Shown here one piece after another: positions 8,618 through 17,061 of a stretch of 58,006 bases of DNA; position 1 is the stretch's first letter, and every line of letters starts with the position of its first letter. Below the pieces are notes generated by a model. It was not told the DNA's origin. It was given only the letters and a program-made list of their open reading frames with translations, and did not search any database. Both the position numbers and the translations under genes were made by a program. Origin of the DNA: Myxococcales bacterium (GTDB lineage: Bacteria > Myxococcota_A > Polyangia > Palsa-1104 > JAEUJZ01); the NCBI GenBank assembly GCA_016794505.1, contig JAEUJZ010000156.1:1-58006 (forward strand). Direction: 5' to 3'.

Positions 8618-10255
8618 TTACTTCTTTTTGTTTTTCTTGCGCGCGTCTTTCTGCAGCTTGCGCTTCCGCTTCTCGCGCATCTTGTCGATGTTGGGCCGCG
8701 GCGCTGAGTGCCGCGCGTCCGCCGCGGGCATGCCGGCCGCGTTCATGATGGCGCCCAGATCCATGCCGGCGAACTGCTTGATCTTCGAGATCGTGCGCAG
8801 CCCCGGAATTTTGCCGAGCAGACCAGCCTGCGCGCCCATGGTCAGCATCATCTGTCGCATCAGCGCGAACTTGTGCAAAAGCTCCATGACCTCGGCCTCT
8901 TTGCGGCCTGAGCCACGGGCGACGCGACGGATTCGGCTCTCGCAGTAGTGGGCCACGCGACGACGGCCCTTGATCTGGCCGCCTTGCACCACCTGTTCCC
9001 ACGAGGTCTCGATGAAGCGCTCGGGCACGCGCCGCTCGTCGAGGGTCATCGAGCTGATCATCGCCTTGATCTTGATCAGCTCGCTGTCGTCGATGTTGGC
9101 GCCTTCGGGGATCTGCAGGCCGAACATCGGCATCTTCTGCAGGATGTCTTTCAGCGAGCCAAGCTGCTGGATGACGCTGATCTGCTCCAGGAAGTCCTGC
9201 ATATCGAACTTCCCTTTGAGCATGCGCATCGCGTCCTGCTCGGCCTTCTGCGCGTCGACGACCTGCTCGAAGTCCTTCATCAGGCCGACGATGTCGCCCA
9301 TGCCCAGGATGCGACTGGCCAGGCCTTCGGGACGGAACTCTTCGAGCTTTTCCAGGCTCTCGCCCATGCCCAAGAAGCGCACGGGCTGGCCGGTAACTTC
9401 GCGGATCGAAAGCGCCGCGCCACCGCGCGCGTCACCGTCGAGCTTGGTGAGCACAAAGCCGGTGGTACCGATGCGCTCGTGGAAGCTCTTGGCGGTGTTG
9501 ACGGCGTCCTGGCCGATCATCGCGTCGACGACCAGGAAGGTCTCTTGCGGCTTGACGCGACCGCGGATCTGCTCAAGCTCGGCCATCAAGGGCTCGTCGA
9601 TCGCGAGGCGACCGGCGGTGTCGAGGATGACGACCTCATAGCCCTTGGTGTAGGCCAAGCGATAGGCTTCGTCGCAGATCTCGGGCGGCGACTTGCCAGG
9701 GGCGGTAAAGACGGTGATGCCGAGCTTTTCGCCCAGCACCTGAAGCTGCTGCACGGCGGCCGGACGATAGATGTCGGCAGCGACGAGCAGCGGCTTGCGC
9801 TTGTGGATCTTTTGCAGCCAGCGGGCCAGCTTGCCGGCGGTGGTGGTCTTGCCGCTGCCCTGCAGACCGACGAGCATGAATACCGTCGGGCCCTTCTTGG
9901 CCCAGTTGATCTCGGTGGGGCCGCCCTCGGCGTTGCCCATCAGCGCCGTCAGCTCTTCCTGACAGATGCGGATGAAGTGATATTCCGGCGTGACCTCGAC
10001 GGACTTCAGCGCCTTTTCGCCGAGCTTGTCCCCCGTGGGTAGCTCGGCCTTGGCGCGTAGCTGCACGCTCTGACCAACGGCTTTTTCTTTGACGCGCTGC
10101 AGGAACTGCCGGACGACGGGCAGCGCGACATCGGCCTCAAGCAGCGCCATGCGGACGTCGCGCAGGGCGGACTCGATGTTTTCTTCGGAAAGCTCAGCAA
10201 CGCCGGTCAGACGCTCGCGGGCGGCGCGGAAGCCTTTGCTTAGGGTCTCAAGCAT
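8618..10255 (-). CDS. ffh: Signal recognition particle protein Ffh (SRP54) with an M-domain insertion
   Basis: GTPase that binds 4.5S RNA and signal sequences to target nascent inner-membrane and secreted proteins to FtsY/Sec. The N domain has the helical bundle and ALLEADV motif (38-44). The G domain shows G1 GLQGSGKTTT (130-139), DTAGR, TKLDGDARGGAALS and the GMGE segment. The M domain keeps Met-rich helices and the RNA-binding SRIRRVARGSG (440-450). At 545 residues it is longer than usual (about 450). Much of the excess is roughly 23 extra residues between ERRVP (407-411) and SRIRRVARGSG, plus a Lys-rich C-terminal tail. No Shine-Dalgarno sequence is seen; TATGAC lies 8 bp upstream of the ATG. 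Convergent/adjacent genes do not overlap it. Confidence 0.95.
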   Translation of the reverse strand: MLETLSKGFRAARERLTGVAELSEENIESALRDVRMALLEADVALPVVRQFLQRVKEKAVGQSVQLRAKAELPTGDKLGEKALKSVEVTPEYHFIRICQEELTALMGNAEGGPTEINWAKKGPTVFMLVGLQGSGKTTTAGKLARWLQKIHKRKPLLVAADIYRPAAVQQLQVLGEKLGITVFTAPGKSPPEICDEAYRLAYTKGYEVVILDTAGRLAIDEPLMAELEQIRGRVKPQETFLVVDAMIGQDAVNTAKSFHERIGTTGFVLTKLDGDARGGAALSIREVTGQPVRFLGMGESLEKLEEFRPEGLASRILGMGDIVGLMKDFEQVVDAQKAEQDAMRMLKGKFDMQDFLEQISVIQQLGSLKDILQKMPMFGLQIPEGANIDDSELIKIKAMISSMTLDERRVPERFIETSWEQVVQGGQIKGRRRVAHYCESRIRRVARGSGRKEAEVMELLHKFALMRQMMLTMGAQAGLLGKIPGLRTISKIKQFAGMDLGAIMNAAGMPAADARHSAPRPNIDKMREKRKRKLQKDARKKNKKK

Positions 10256-10334
10256 GGGCTTTGGTCATATCACGACCGGCGATGCGTCGAGAAGCCCAAA
10301 GGCATGAAGCTCAGCCAGCGCAGACCACGTCGCG

Positions 10335-11279
10335 TCACGTCGACTTTTCTTCGCGCGGCGGCAGCGGTACGCGGGTGAAGTCAGGCCCGACGACCACATC
10401 GGGAAAGATGGCGCTCGCCTCGGCGACGAAGCCATCGAGCGACGTGTAGCGCTGTGAAAAATGCGTCAGAAGCAGCGTGCGCGCCTGCGCATCACGCGCC
10501 AACGTGGCGGCCTGCGCCGCGGTCATGTGCTGATAGTCGTGCGCTTCTTCGGCTTCGCTGCTTAGAAACGTCGACTCGCAGACCAGAAGATCGGCGCCTT
10601 GCGCCAGATCCAAAGCCCCGGCGCAGGGCCGCGTATCCATGACCAGCGAAAAGACCTGGCCTCGACGCGGCTCGCTGACCTGTTCCAGCGCAACGGTCCG
10701 CCCAGCCACATCGATCGAGCCCTGATCGATCAGCGCTCGCACGTGTGGGCCAAACACGCCGGCTTCACGCAAAAGATCGGGACGCATGCGCCGGCCGTCG
10801 CGCTCTTGCAGGCGATAGCCAAGGCACTCGATGCGGTGATCGAGCGGCGCGATGAATAGCTGCACGTCGTCGCGCGACCAGACCTCTTGCAGGCGCTCGG
10901 GAGAGTCGTCGCGATAGCGCAGCGGACACGGCACGATGTTCGCCTGCTCGCGATAGATCGAGGCGTAGCGCAGCCGCTCGAAAAATACGCGGCCACTCTC
11001 GGGAAACAGGACATGGACCGGATGCGGCACGCGATCGAGTGAGATGCGCTGCAGCATGGCCGCCAAACCCAGGCAGTGATCGCCGTGAAAATGAGTGATC
11101 GCAATGTGCGTGATCTGCGTCGCTGCGATGCCGGAAAGCAGCATCTGGCGCTGTGTGCCTTCACCGGGATCGAACAAGATGCCCAGATCGTCCCAGCGCA
11201 AGAACAGCGCGTTGTGTCCACGCGCCCGCGTCGGCACTTGACTGGATGTGCCGAGCAGAATGACTTCACGAGCCGACAT
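10335..11279 (-). CDS. rnz: Ribonuclease Z (tRNA 3' processing endonuclease)
   Basis: Zn-dependent metallo-beta-lactamase-fold nuclease that trims tRNA 3' trailers. The 314-residue length fits bacterial RNase Z. Visible features are the N-terminal strand LLGTSSQVPT, the metal-binding HFHGDHCLGL (63-72), a substrate exosite-like stretch around 150-200, DTRPC near 220, and the C-terminal HMTAAQAA and THFSQRY motifs typical of the family. It lies 79 bp upstream of ffh on the same strand, so read-through is possible. A perfect TATAAT lies 8 bp before the ATG and there is no ribosome site, suggesting a leaderless message. Confidence 0.93.
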   Translation of the reverse strand: MSAREVILLGTSSQVPTRARGHNALFLRWDDLGILFDPGEGTQRQMLLSGIAATQITHIAITHFHGDHCLGLAAMLQRISLDRVPHPVHVLFPESGRVFFERLRYASIYREQANIVPCPLRYRDDSPERLQEVWSRDDVQLFIAPLDHRIECLGYRLQERDGRRMRPDLLREAGVFGPHVRALIDQGSIDVAGRTVALEQVSEPRRGQVFSLVMDTRPCAGALDLAQGADLLVCESTFLSSEAEEAHDYQHMTAAQAATLARDAQARTLLLTHFSQRYTSLDGFVAEASAIFPDVVVGPDFTRVPLPPREEKST

Positions 11280-11287
11280 GCGCTCGC

Positions 11288-11293
11288 ATTATA
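11288..11293 (-). promoter_or_regulatory. Perfect -10 box 8 bp before rnz start
   Basis: TATAAT on the minus strand is separated from the rnz ATG by GCGAGCGC. With a start site 6-8 bp below the -10 box, transcription would begin at or next to the A of ATG, i.e. a leaderless mRNA. No good -35 hexamer is apparent. Confidence 0.5.
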
Positions 11294-11442
11294 TGCGGCG
11301 CGCTGCATCGCCGCGCCGGTTTGGATCGGCTGGCCATCGGCTGGCCCAAGAACTTCTGCTTGTTCTTTGTTGCACCGCGCCAGAAAATATTCTCGGCAGG
11401 GGGGCGTCTTTCGACGATGTCCCCCGATTTAAGGAGACCCCG

Positions 11443-11676
11443 ATGAACAAGCTCTATGGCGCCCTCTTGGTTACGGCTCTGGCGACTGGCATCGCGATTC
11501 CTCACGCATTCAGCCACTCGACCGGTCGCGAGTCGCGCATCATCGCTCACTGCCAGCGCCTGCCGAACCCCGAGCGCCAGGCCTGCACGCAGTGCGTGAC
11601 GCGCCCGCTCAAGCACCACTACCACCCGGACTACCCACCGGGCGCCCGCTGCCGCCCGGACAACGGCAAGCCATAG
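11443..11676 (+). CDS. Small exported Cys/His-containing protein
   Basis: A 77-residue protein with a clear signal peptide (MNKLYGALLVTALATGIAIP, cleavage near HAFS-HS). The mature part of about 50 residues has three Cys in the order C...C..C (HCQRLPNPERQACTQC) plus one near the end, and a His-rich stretch LKHHYHPDYP. The start ATG has AAGGAG 6 bp upstream. The Cys/His content suggests disulfide bonds or metal binding in the periplasm; I do not recognise the family. It stands alone between divergent rnz and the TPR-like genes. Confidence 0.7.
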   Translation: MNKLYGALLVTALATGIAIPHAFSHSTGRESRIIAHCQRLPNPERQACTQCVTRPLKHHYHPDYPPGARCRPDNGKP

Positions 11677-11801
11677 CGCGGTCTTGTCCCTCTGCCAACG
11701 CCCCCTTTTTTCGCGTCCTCTCTCGCCACGCTGCACCTGGGCTTGCCGCCTTGCCTTCGGGCTATTCAGCGACGACTGCTGCGTGCTAGCTTAATGATGT
11801 T

Positions 11802-12944
11802 GTGAAGTCTGCGCGCTCACCGTCTGACGAGCTGCCTACGACGGGAACCGGCACGGTTGGCTCAAAGCCTGCTGATGCCACGTCCTCGTCGGGAAAGCCT
11901 CTGATCGCCGACAAACCCGCGACATCCGGCGCGACCGCAACGCATGTCGCGGCACCAGCGGCTGGGCTCAGCCGTCCTCTCGATATCGAAGACGAAGCGC
12001 TGTCGACGCTGCCCTCGCACCTGGAGCGCACGCTGCGCTATGCCCTGGAACAGCCGCCGCGCGATGTCCCCGATATGCGCTTGGCCAAGACGCTCGACGA
12101 AGCGGGACCGCGAACGTTTGTGTATATCGACAGCCAAGGCCGCGTGCGTTCGCCTTTGCACTACCGCGCGATGCAGGCGCTTTCGTACTCGCTTCTGGCC
12201 AGCATTCTCGTCGGAGGAAGCGCACTGTACAGCCTGCTTCTGGGTCCACAGGGTCTGCTGTTCGGCGTGGTGTTTGGCCTTTTGATCGGTCGCAACCTGC
12301 TCAGCACGCGGCAGATCAACCAAGCGGCGCTCTTGTCTTCGCACGACCGCCTCGACGAAGCCGAGATCCTGCTGCGGCGGCTTCTGCGGCGACGCTTCTT
12401 GGGCAAGCGCTTGCGTGCGCTGTGCCATCACAACCTGGGCGCCGTGGCGACGCGACGCGGGGATCATGAAGAGGCGCTGCTGCAGCTTCGTCAGGCCATC
12501 GGCCTGTATCAAGTGGCTTGGCCGCGCAGTCCGCACCTGCGCTCGTGTCAGTACGGCGAGATCATCGCGCTGTGCAACCTGCGCCGCGGCGACGAAGCCA
12601 AGCAGCGCTTTCTGTCGCTGCCCAAACAAGACGAAGGCGACTATCTGCAGATCAAGGCCTGGACCACCGAGCTGTACCTGGCCTTCACGCTCGATACGCC
12701 GCCGGCTCTCGACAATGAGCTATGGGAGCGCTCGCGTCGAGCCCTGCGCATCACGGCGGCCTCGGCGCTCTTGGCGTTGTACGCGTGGGCTTTCCTGCGC
12801 AGCGGCGAGCCCCATCGCGACATGGGTCTTCATCTTCTGCGCGAAGCCTTTGACCGGCTAGATGGCGAGCCGCTGGGTCAGATCATGCCGCCCCTTTGGC
12901 GCTGGATGGAACAGCATCGCTCGCAGACCGACGAAGCGGCCTAG
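11802..12944 (+). CDS. Membrane-anchored TPR-like protein, paralogue 1
   Basis: Predicted 380 residues from a GTG start (no Shine-Dalgarno; TAGCTT 9 bp upstream). An N-terminal Thr/Ser/Ala-rich stretch is followed by a segment around 100-165 with two membrane helices (ALSYSLLASILVGGSALYSL and a Gly/Phe-rich second helix), then helical repeats with TPR character (LDEAEILLRRLLRR; HNLGAVATRRGDHEEALLQL; ELYLAFTL; ALLALYAWAFL). The next gene has the same architecture and many aligned residues, for example DRDGFVIPPLRRYA versus DSQGRVRSPLHYRA and TELYIAL versus TELYLAF, so they are tandem paralogues. A role in protein interaction at the inner membrane is inference only. Confidence 0.75.
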   Translation: MKSARSPSDELPTTGTGTVGSKPADATSSSGKPLIADKPATSGATATHVAAPAAGLSRPLDIEDEALSTLPSHLERTLRYALEQPPRDVPDMRLAKTLDEAGPRTFVYIDSQGRVRSPLHYRAMQALSYSLLASILVGGSALYSLLLGPQGLLFGVVFGLLIGRNLLSTRQINQAALLSSHDRLDEAEILLRRLLRRRFLGKRLRALCHHNLGAVATRRGDHEEALLQLRQAIGLYQVAWPRSPHLRSCQYGEIIALCNLRRGDEAKQRFLSLPKQDEGDYLQIKAWTTELYLAFTLDTPPALDNELWERSRRALRITAASALLALYAWAFLRSGEPHRDMGLHLLREAFDRLDGEPLGQIMPPLWRWMEQHRSQTDEAA

Positions 12945-12989
12945 GCGCCGCGTTCGCTTCATTTTTCCGACGGGAGCGCAACCGAACAC

Positions 12990-13928
12990 ATGGCCATCCC
13001 TTCTGCCGCACGCGATGCTGTCTCGGCTGCTTCGGTGGCCCTGACATCGCGCCGTGTTCTGGGGGATGCGCTGGCCCAAAGCGCCACTGCTTCCAGCGAA
13101 CCAGCACAGCGGGCCTTGGTCGCCATTGATCGGGATGGCTTTGTCATTCCGCCGCTGCGTCGCTATGCCGGTCAAGCCGCCGCGTATAGCGCGCTGGGCC
13201 TGCTGGGCACCATCGGCGTGTACACGCTGGCTGCCGGCGATCCCTTGGTCATGGCGCTGAGCTTGGTCGGCACCGCGGCCTGGGGCCACGGCATCTTGGT
13301 CACACACTGGCTTGAGCGCGCCTCGGCCCGCATGTTGCGCGGCGATCTCGACGGATCCGAGGCTCTTTTGCGTCGCTGTCTGCGCCCGCCCTGGGGCAGC
13401 GAAGCGGTGCGAGCCCAGGCCCACTTGCGCCTGAGCAGCCTGTACAGCCGACGCGGCGAACACCGACAAGCCCACGAGTCCGCCGAGATCGCTGTACGCC
13501 TGTTTTCCGCCGAGTACCCGCCGCAGCCGCAGTTCGTGCAGCTTTCGCGCTATCAGGAAATCCGCTCGCTGGTGAACATCGGCAAGCAAGCCGACGCGCG
13601 CTATTGCATGGACGAGATCGACCCGATTCCCATCGGCGATTTCCTGCGCGCCCAGCACTATCTGACCGAGCTATACATTGCGCTCGTCGACGATCGCTTG
13701 CCGATGCTCGACGCGGCGCTGTGGGAACGCAGCGAGCTTGCCCTGCGCACGCCATCGGCCGAGCCGCTGATCGCGCTCTGCGCCTGGGGCTTCAGTCAGC
13801 TTGGCGAGCGCAGCACAAGCCGCGATCTTCTGTCGCTGGCTCAGCAGCGCATCCGCGAGCCCCTGGATCGCACGCTGCCGTTTCTGCATCGCTGGATCGA
13901 GTCCGTGCGCGAGCCCTGGCACCTTTAG
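12990..13928 (+). CDS. Membrane-anchored TPR-like protein, paralogue 2
   Basis: Predicted 312-residue protein 45 bp downstream of its paralogue and on the same strand, so probably co-transcribed. Two membrane helices lie around residues 60-105 (AAYSALGLLGTIGVYTLAAG and the following VMALSLVGTAAWGHGILV), then a helical region with repeats LDGSEALLRRCLRP, AHLRLSSLYSRRGEHRQAHE, LTELYIALVD and LIALCAWGFSQLGE. The parallel to the upstream protein runs through the whole length apart from the shorter N-terminus. It ends 95 bp before the ABC permease pair. Function unknown. Confidence 0.75.
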   Translation: MAIPSAARDAVSAASVALTSRRVLGDALAQSATASSEPAQRALVAIDRDGFVIPPLRRYAGQAAAYSALGLLGTIGVYTLAAGDPLVMALSLVGTAAWGHGILVTHWLERASARMLRGDLDGSEALLRRCLRPPWGSEAVRAQAHLRLSSLYSRRGEHRQAHESAEIAVRLFSAEYPPQPQFVQLSRYQEIRSLVNIGKQADARYCMDEIDPIPIGDFLRAQHYLTELYIALVDDRLPMLDAALWERSELALRTPSAEPLIALCAWGFSQLGERSTSRDLLSLAQQRIREPLDRTLPFLHRWIESVREPWHL

Positions 13929-14023
13929 AGCCCACACGCTCGACCGCAGAACTCAAGCGATCGACTGCGCCCATTTCAATCGTTGCTGTTGACGCGTGGT
14001 TTCCGACTGGCCTATGAAGGCAC

Positions 14024-15172
14024 GTGCTCGACCATCCACCTCCGAACGCTGCTTTCGGTGGTTCGTCTTCTTCGCTTCTGGCGTTTGGCCTGCGCGCTCT
14101 GCCGTTTGTCTGGGCCGCGCTGCTTGCGATGGCCTGCACCTCGCTGCTTTCGCGGCTGTTTTCCGCCGATCCCCGCACCGTCTATCGCCTGTTTTTCGTC
14201 GGGACCTGGGGCAGCGTCTATGGCGTTGGGCAGGTGCTGTTCAAGACCACGCCGCTCTTGCTGACGGGCCTGTCGGTGGCCTTGGCGCAGCGCGCCGGGC
14301 TGTTCAACGTCGGCGGCGAAGGTCAGCTCGCAGGAGGCGCCTTGGCCATGGCGCTGTGCGGCGCGTATCTGCCGACGAGCGTACCCGCGCTGGTCTCGGT
14401 ACCGCTGTGCTTGCTTTCCGGCTTCGTCTGCGGCGCCCTAATCGGCGGCCTGGCGGGTCTTTTGCGTTGGCTAGCCGGAGCACACGAGGTCATCGTCACC
14501 ATCCTGCTTAACTTCATCGTCCGCGCCCTTCTGGTCGGGCTGGGCGGCGTGCTGTTTGTCAAAGAGTCGGTTCACACCGCGCCGATCCACGCAGCGGCTC
14601 AGCTTCCACGGCTGTCGCAGTGGCTGCCGGCGCTGCACGGCTCGGCTCTGAACGCGACGCTTTTCGTCGGGCTTTTTGTGGTCCTTTTGTACGCCGCGAT
14701 CTTGCAGCACTCGCACCTGGGATTTGCCCTGCGCACCGTCGGTCAGAACCCCGATGCAGCGGCCGCCGCGGGGCTCTCTGTCGGTCGACTGCGCACGCTG
14801 GCCATGGCGCTTTCAGGAGGTCTGGCAGGGCTTGGTGGCGCCAACTTCGTGCTCGGCTACAAGCACTACTATGAAGACGGCTTCTCGGCGGGACTGGGGT
14901 ATCTGGGCATCGCGGTCGCCGTGCTAGGACAGGGCAAGGCGCTGGGCATCCTGGTCGCTGCGCTGCTGTTCGGCACACTGTCGCAGGGCGGCCTGGCGGT
15001 CAATGCGCAGGTCCCGCGTGAGCTGATCGATGTGCTCTCCGCCGTCGTGATCCTTTCCGTCGCCACCGCCAATCCAGAAGTCCGCCGCTTGCTTAGCCGA
15101 CTGCCACAGACTCTGCGCCCGTCGCTGGCATCGCCCGCAAACACGCCCGGCCCGGCCCGAGGCACGCCATGA
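14024..15172 (+). CDS. BmpA/Nup-type ABC transporter permease 1
   Basis: Predicted 382-residue inner-membrane permease with about nine hydrophobic segments. The stretch KTTPLLLTGLSVALAQRAGL (about 80-100), the following FNVGGEGQLAGGA, and the cytoplasmic loop TVGQNPDAAAAAGLSVGRLR (about 240-260) match the BPD_transp_2 permeases of nucleoside or basic-membrane-protein importers. The start is uncertain: GTG at 14024 is used because the frame opens there. It overlaps the second permease by ATGA, so the two are translationally coupled. No ATPase or binding lipoprotein is encoded in the neighbourhood, which is unusual for this family. Confidence 0.88.
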   Translation: MLDHPPPNAAFGGSSSSLLAFGLRALPFVWAALLAMACTSLLSRLFSADPRTVYRLFFVGTWGSVYGVGQVLFKTTPLLLTGLSVALAQRAGLFNVGGEGQLAGGALAMALCGAYLPTSVPALVSVPLCLLSGFVCGALIGGLAGLLRWLAGAHEVIVTILLNFIVRALLVGLGGVLFVKESVHTAPIHAAAQLPRLSQWLPALHGSALNATLFVGLFVVLLYAAILQHSHLGFALRTVGQNPDAAAAAGLSVGRLRTLAMALSGGLAGLGGANFVLGYKHYYEDGFSAGLGYLGIAVAVLGQGKALGILVAALLFGTLSQGGLAVNAQVPRELIDVLSAVVILSVATANPEVRRLLSRLPQTLRPSLASPANTPGPARGTP

Positions 15173-16038
15173 GCGCGGCATGGTGGCTGGGCCTGCTGCT
15201 GGCAATTCTGCGCTTGAGCGTGCCGTACGTGACCGCGGCCCTCGGGGGTACGCTGTGCGAGCGCGCGGGCGTCATCAACATCGCGCTTGAAGGCTTTCTT
15301 TTGATCTCGGCTCTGGGCACCGCCTTGGGGGCCAGCCACGGAGCCTTGGCCGCCGTCGCCTGTGGCCTGGCTTCTGGCGTCGCCTTCGCCGCGCTGTACG
15401 CGCTGATGGTCGTCTATTTCCGCGGCGATCAGATCGTGTCGGGAGTCGCGCTGTTCATGCTGGCTGACGGCCTGTCCCGTGTGCTCCTAAAAGCGGTCTA
15501 TGGATCGACCAGCAACTCGCCGCGCTTGGCCGTGCTGGAAGGCAGCGGCCCGGCGCTGTTTCTTTTGGCGGCGCTGTTTCTGATCGTCGGGCTGCACGTC
15601 CTTTTGTATTCAAGCGTGCTCGGTCTGCGCCTGCGTTCCGTCGGAGAACACCCGCAAGCGGCTCGCGCCTTGGGAGTCTCGGTGCTCAACGTCCGCGTCG
15701 TGGCCGTGCTGCTTTCCGGGCTTTTGACGGCGATCGGCGGCGTGTATCTGGTCTTTGAGCAGCGTCAGTTCGTGGCGCTGATGTCCGGCGGACGCGGATT
15801 CCTCGCTCTGGCCGCGATGATCTTTGGTGGCTGGCGCCCGCTGCCCGCCGCCGCCGCCGCCGTGCTGTTCGCCAGTGCCGAGGCCTTGGGCATCAAGCTG
15901 CAAGCCAGCGATCTACACTTGCCGAACTTCGTGCTGCAGGCGCTGCCGTATCTCTTGACGCTGCTTGCGCTCTTGGTCCGCGGTGTTCTGCGCGGCAGCA
16001 GCCACGCCCCAGCGGCCCTTGGCATTCCACGAGACTAG
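15169..16038 (+). CDS. BmpA/Nup-type ABC transporter permease 2
   Basis: Predicted 289-residue permease, partner of the preceding gene. Family marks are TLCERAGVINIALEG (about 28-42), the membrane helices that follow, and the loop SVGEHPQAARALGVSVLNVR (about 155-175). Its start overlaps the end of permease 1 by 4 bp. The lipid-kinase gene begins 3 bp after its stop, making a three-gene unit. Substrate unknown; members of the family import purine nucleosides in Gram-positives and simple sugars elsewhere. Confidence 0.9.
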   Translation: MSAAWWLGLLLAILRLSVPYVTAALGGTLCERAGVINIALEGFLLISALGTALGASHGALAAVACGLASGVAFAALYALMVVYFRGDQIVSGVALFMLADGLSRVLLKAVYGSTSNSPRLAVLEGSGPALFLLAALFLIVGLHVLLYSSVLGLRLRSVGEHPQAARALGVSVLNVRVVAVLLSGLLTAIGGVYLVFEQRQFVALMSGGRGFLALAAMIFGGWRPLPAAAAAVLFASAEALGIKLQASDLHLPNFVLQALPYLLTLLALLVRGVLRGSSHAPAALGIPRD

Positions 16039-16041
16039 TGC

Positions 16042-17040
16042 ATGCGCGTCGCTGCCATCGTGAATCGCAACGCCAAGCGCACGCGTGATCCGGCGCTCGT
16101 GTCGACACTTGAACGGGCGGCGCAGCAAGCTGGCGTGCGCGCGGCCATCGTACCGACCACGTCCGTCGAAGAACTTTCGCACGCACTGCGCGAGCAGCGC
16201 GACCAAGGCTGTGATGCGCTGACGATGTGCGGCGGAGACGGCTCTCTCGCTGCTCTGATCGCTGCCGCGGTCCCGATCTTTCCGTCGCTGCCGCCGATTA
16301 TCCTGTTGCCGGGCGGCACCATGAACACCGTGGCCCGCAACCTGGGCGTGCGCGGATCGATCCCTGCGCTGTGGTCGCGGGCGCTGCGCAATCTGGCCCA
16401 GGCCGCCGATTCCCCGCGCCTGCCGACGGCGTCCGTCGATGTCATGCGGGTGACTGTCCACGACGAGCGACCGCTTCTGAAAACGGAACCGGACCTGTCC
16501 GCGACGCCGAGCGAGCGAACGCGCTATGGCTTTATCTTCGGCGCGGCGATGGGAGCGCGATATCTCGCCGCGTACGACAGCCGCCCCGGCCCGGCGTGGG
16601 CAACCTGGCTGGCTCTGCGCACCGTCGGATCTTCGCTGATCCCCGGCGGCGGCCCGTTCGCCCGGTGGCTGTTTTCGCCCGCGCAGGCCGAGCTGTCCAT
16701 CGACGGAAAGACCCTGGATGAGCACGCGTTTCGCATCGTGCTGTGCGCCACGGTTCCCGATGTTGGGCTGGGCTTTCGCGTGCCCTGGCAGGCCGGCCGC
16801 GTTCCGGGTCGCTTTCACGTGGTCGCCTCGGGCATTCCGATCACGCGCAATGCCTTGCAGCTTCCACGCATGCTGCGCGGACAGCCGCTTGTCGGCTCGC
16901 CGCACGTCGACCGCTTGGCGCAGACCGCCACGCTGGCCTTCGAGCGCCCGCAGCAGCTCACGCTGGATGGCGAGGTCTTTTCAGGCAGCCACATCGAGCT
17001 CGCCGTCGGGCCAGCGCTTCAGATTCTGCTTCCGACCTGA
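16042..17040 (+). CDS. Diacylglycerol/sphingosine kinase-type lipid kinase (YegS-like)
   Basis: Predicted 332-residue cytosolic or membrane-associated kinase. The DAGK catalytic domain is visible: VNRNAKR at the N-terminus, the nucleotide-binding GGDGSLAALI (about 65-75), and LLPGGTMNTVARNLG (about 88-102). The C-terminal half is the usual beta-sandwich, ending in DGEVF..SH.E.AVGP. Family members phosphorylate diacylglycerol, ceramide or related lipids; the substrate here cannot be read from sequence. It starts 3 bp after the permease pair, so expression is tied to transport genes, an uncommon arrangement. Confidence 0.85.
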   Translation: MRVAAIVNRNAKRTRDPALVSTLERAAQQAGVRAAIVPTTSVEELSHALREQRDQGCDALTMCGGDGSLAALIAAAVPIFPSLPPIILLPGGTMNTVARNLGVRGSIPALWSRALRNLAQAADSPRLPTASVDVMRVTVHDERPLLKTEPDLSATPSERTRYGFIFGAAMGARYLAAYDSRPGPAWATWLALRTVGSSLIPGGGPFARWLFSPAQAELSIDGKTLDEHAFRIVLCATVPDVGLGFRVPWQAGRVPGRFHVVASGIPITRNALQLPRMLRGQPLVGSPHVDRLAQTATLAFERPQQLTLDGEVFSGSHIELAVGPALQILLPT

Positions 17041-17048
17041 ATTGCTTG

Positions 17049-17054
17049 TAGAAT
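17049..17054 (+). promoter_or_regulatory. -10 box 7 bp before the 3D-domain gene
   Basis: TAGAAT followed by CGCCAGG and the ATG at 17062. Spacing is that of a leaderless transcript; CAGG next to the ATG is too close to serve as a normal ribosome site. Confidence 0.4.
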
Positions 17055-17061
17055 CGCCAGG

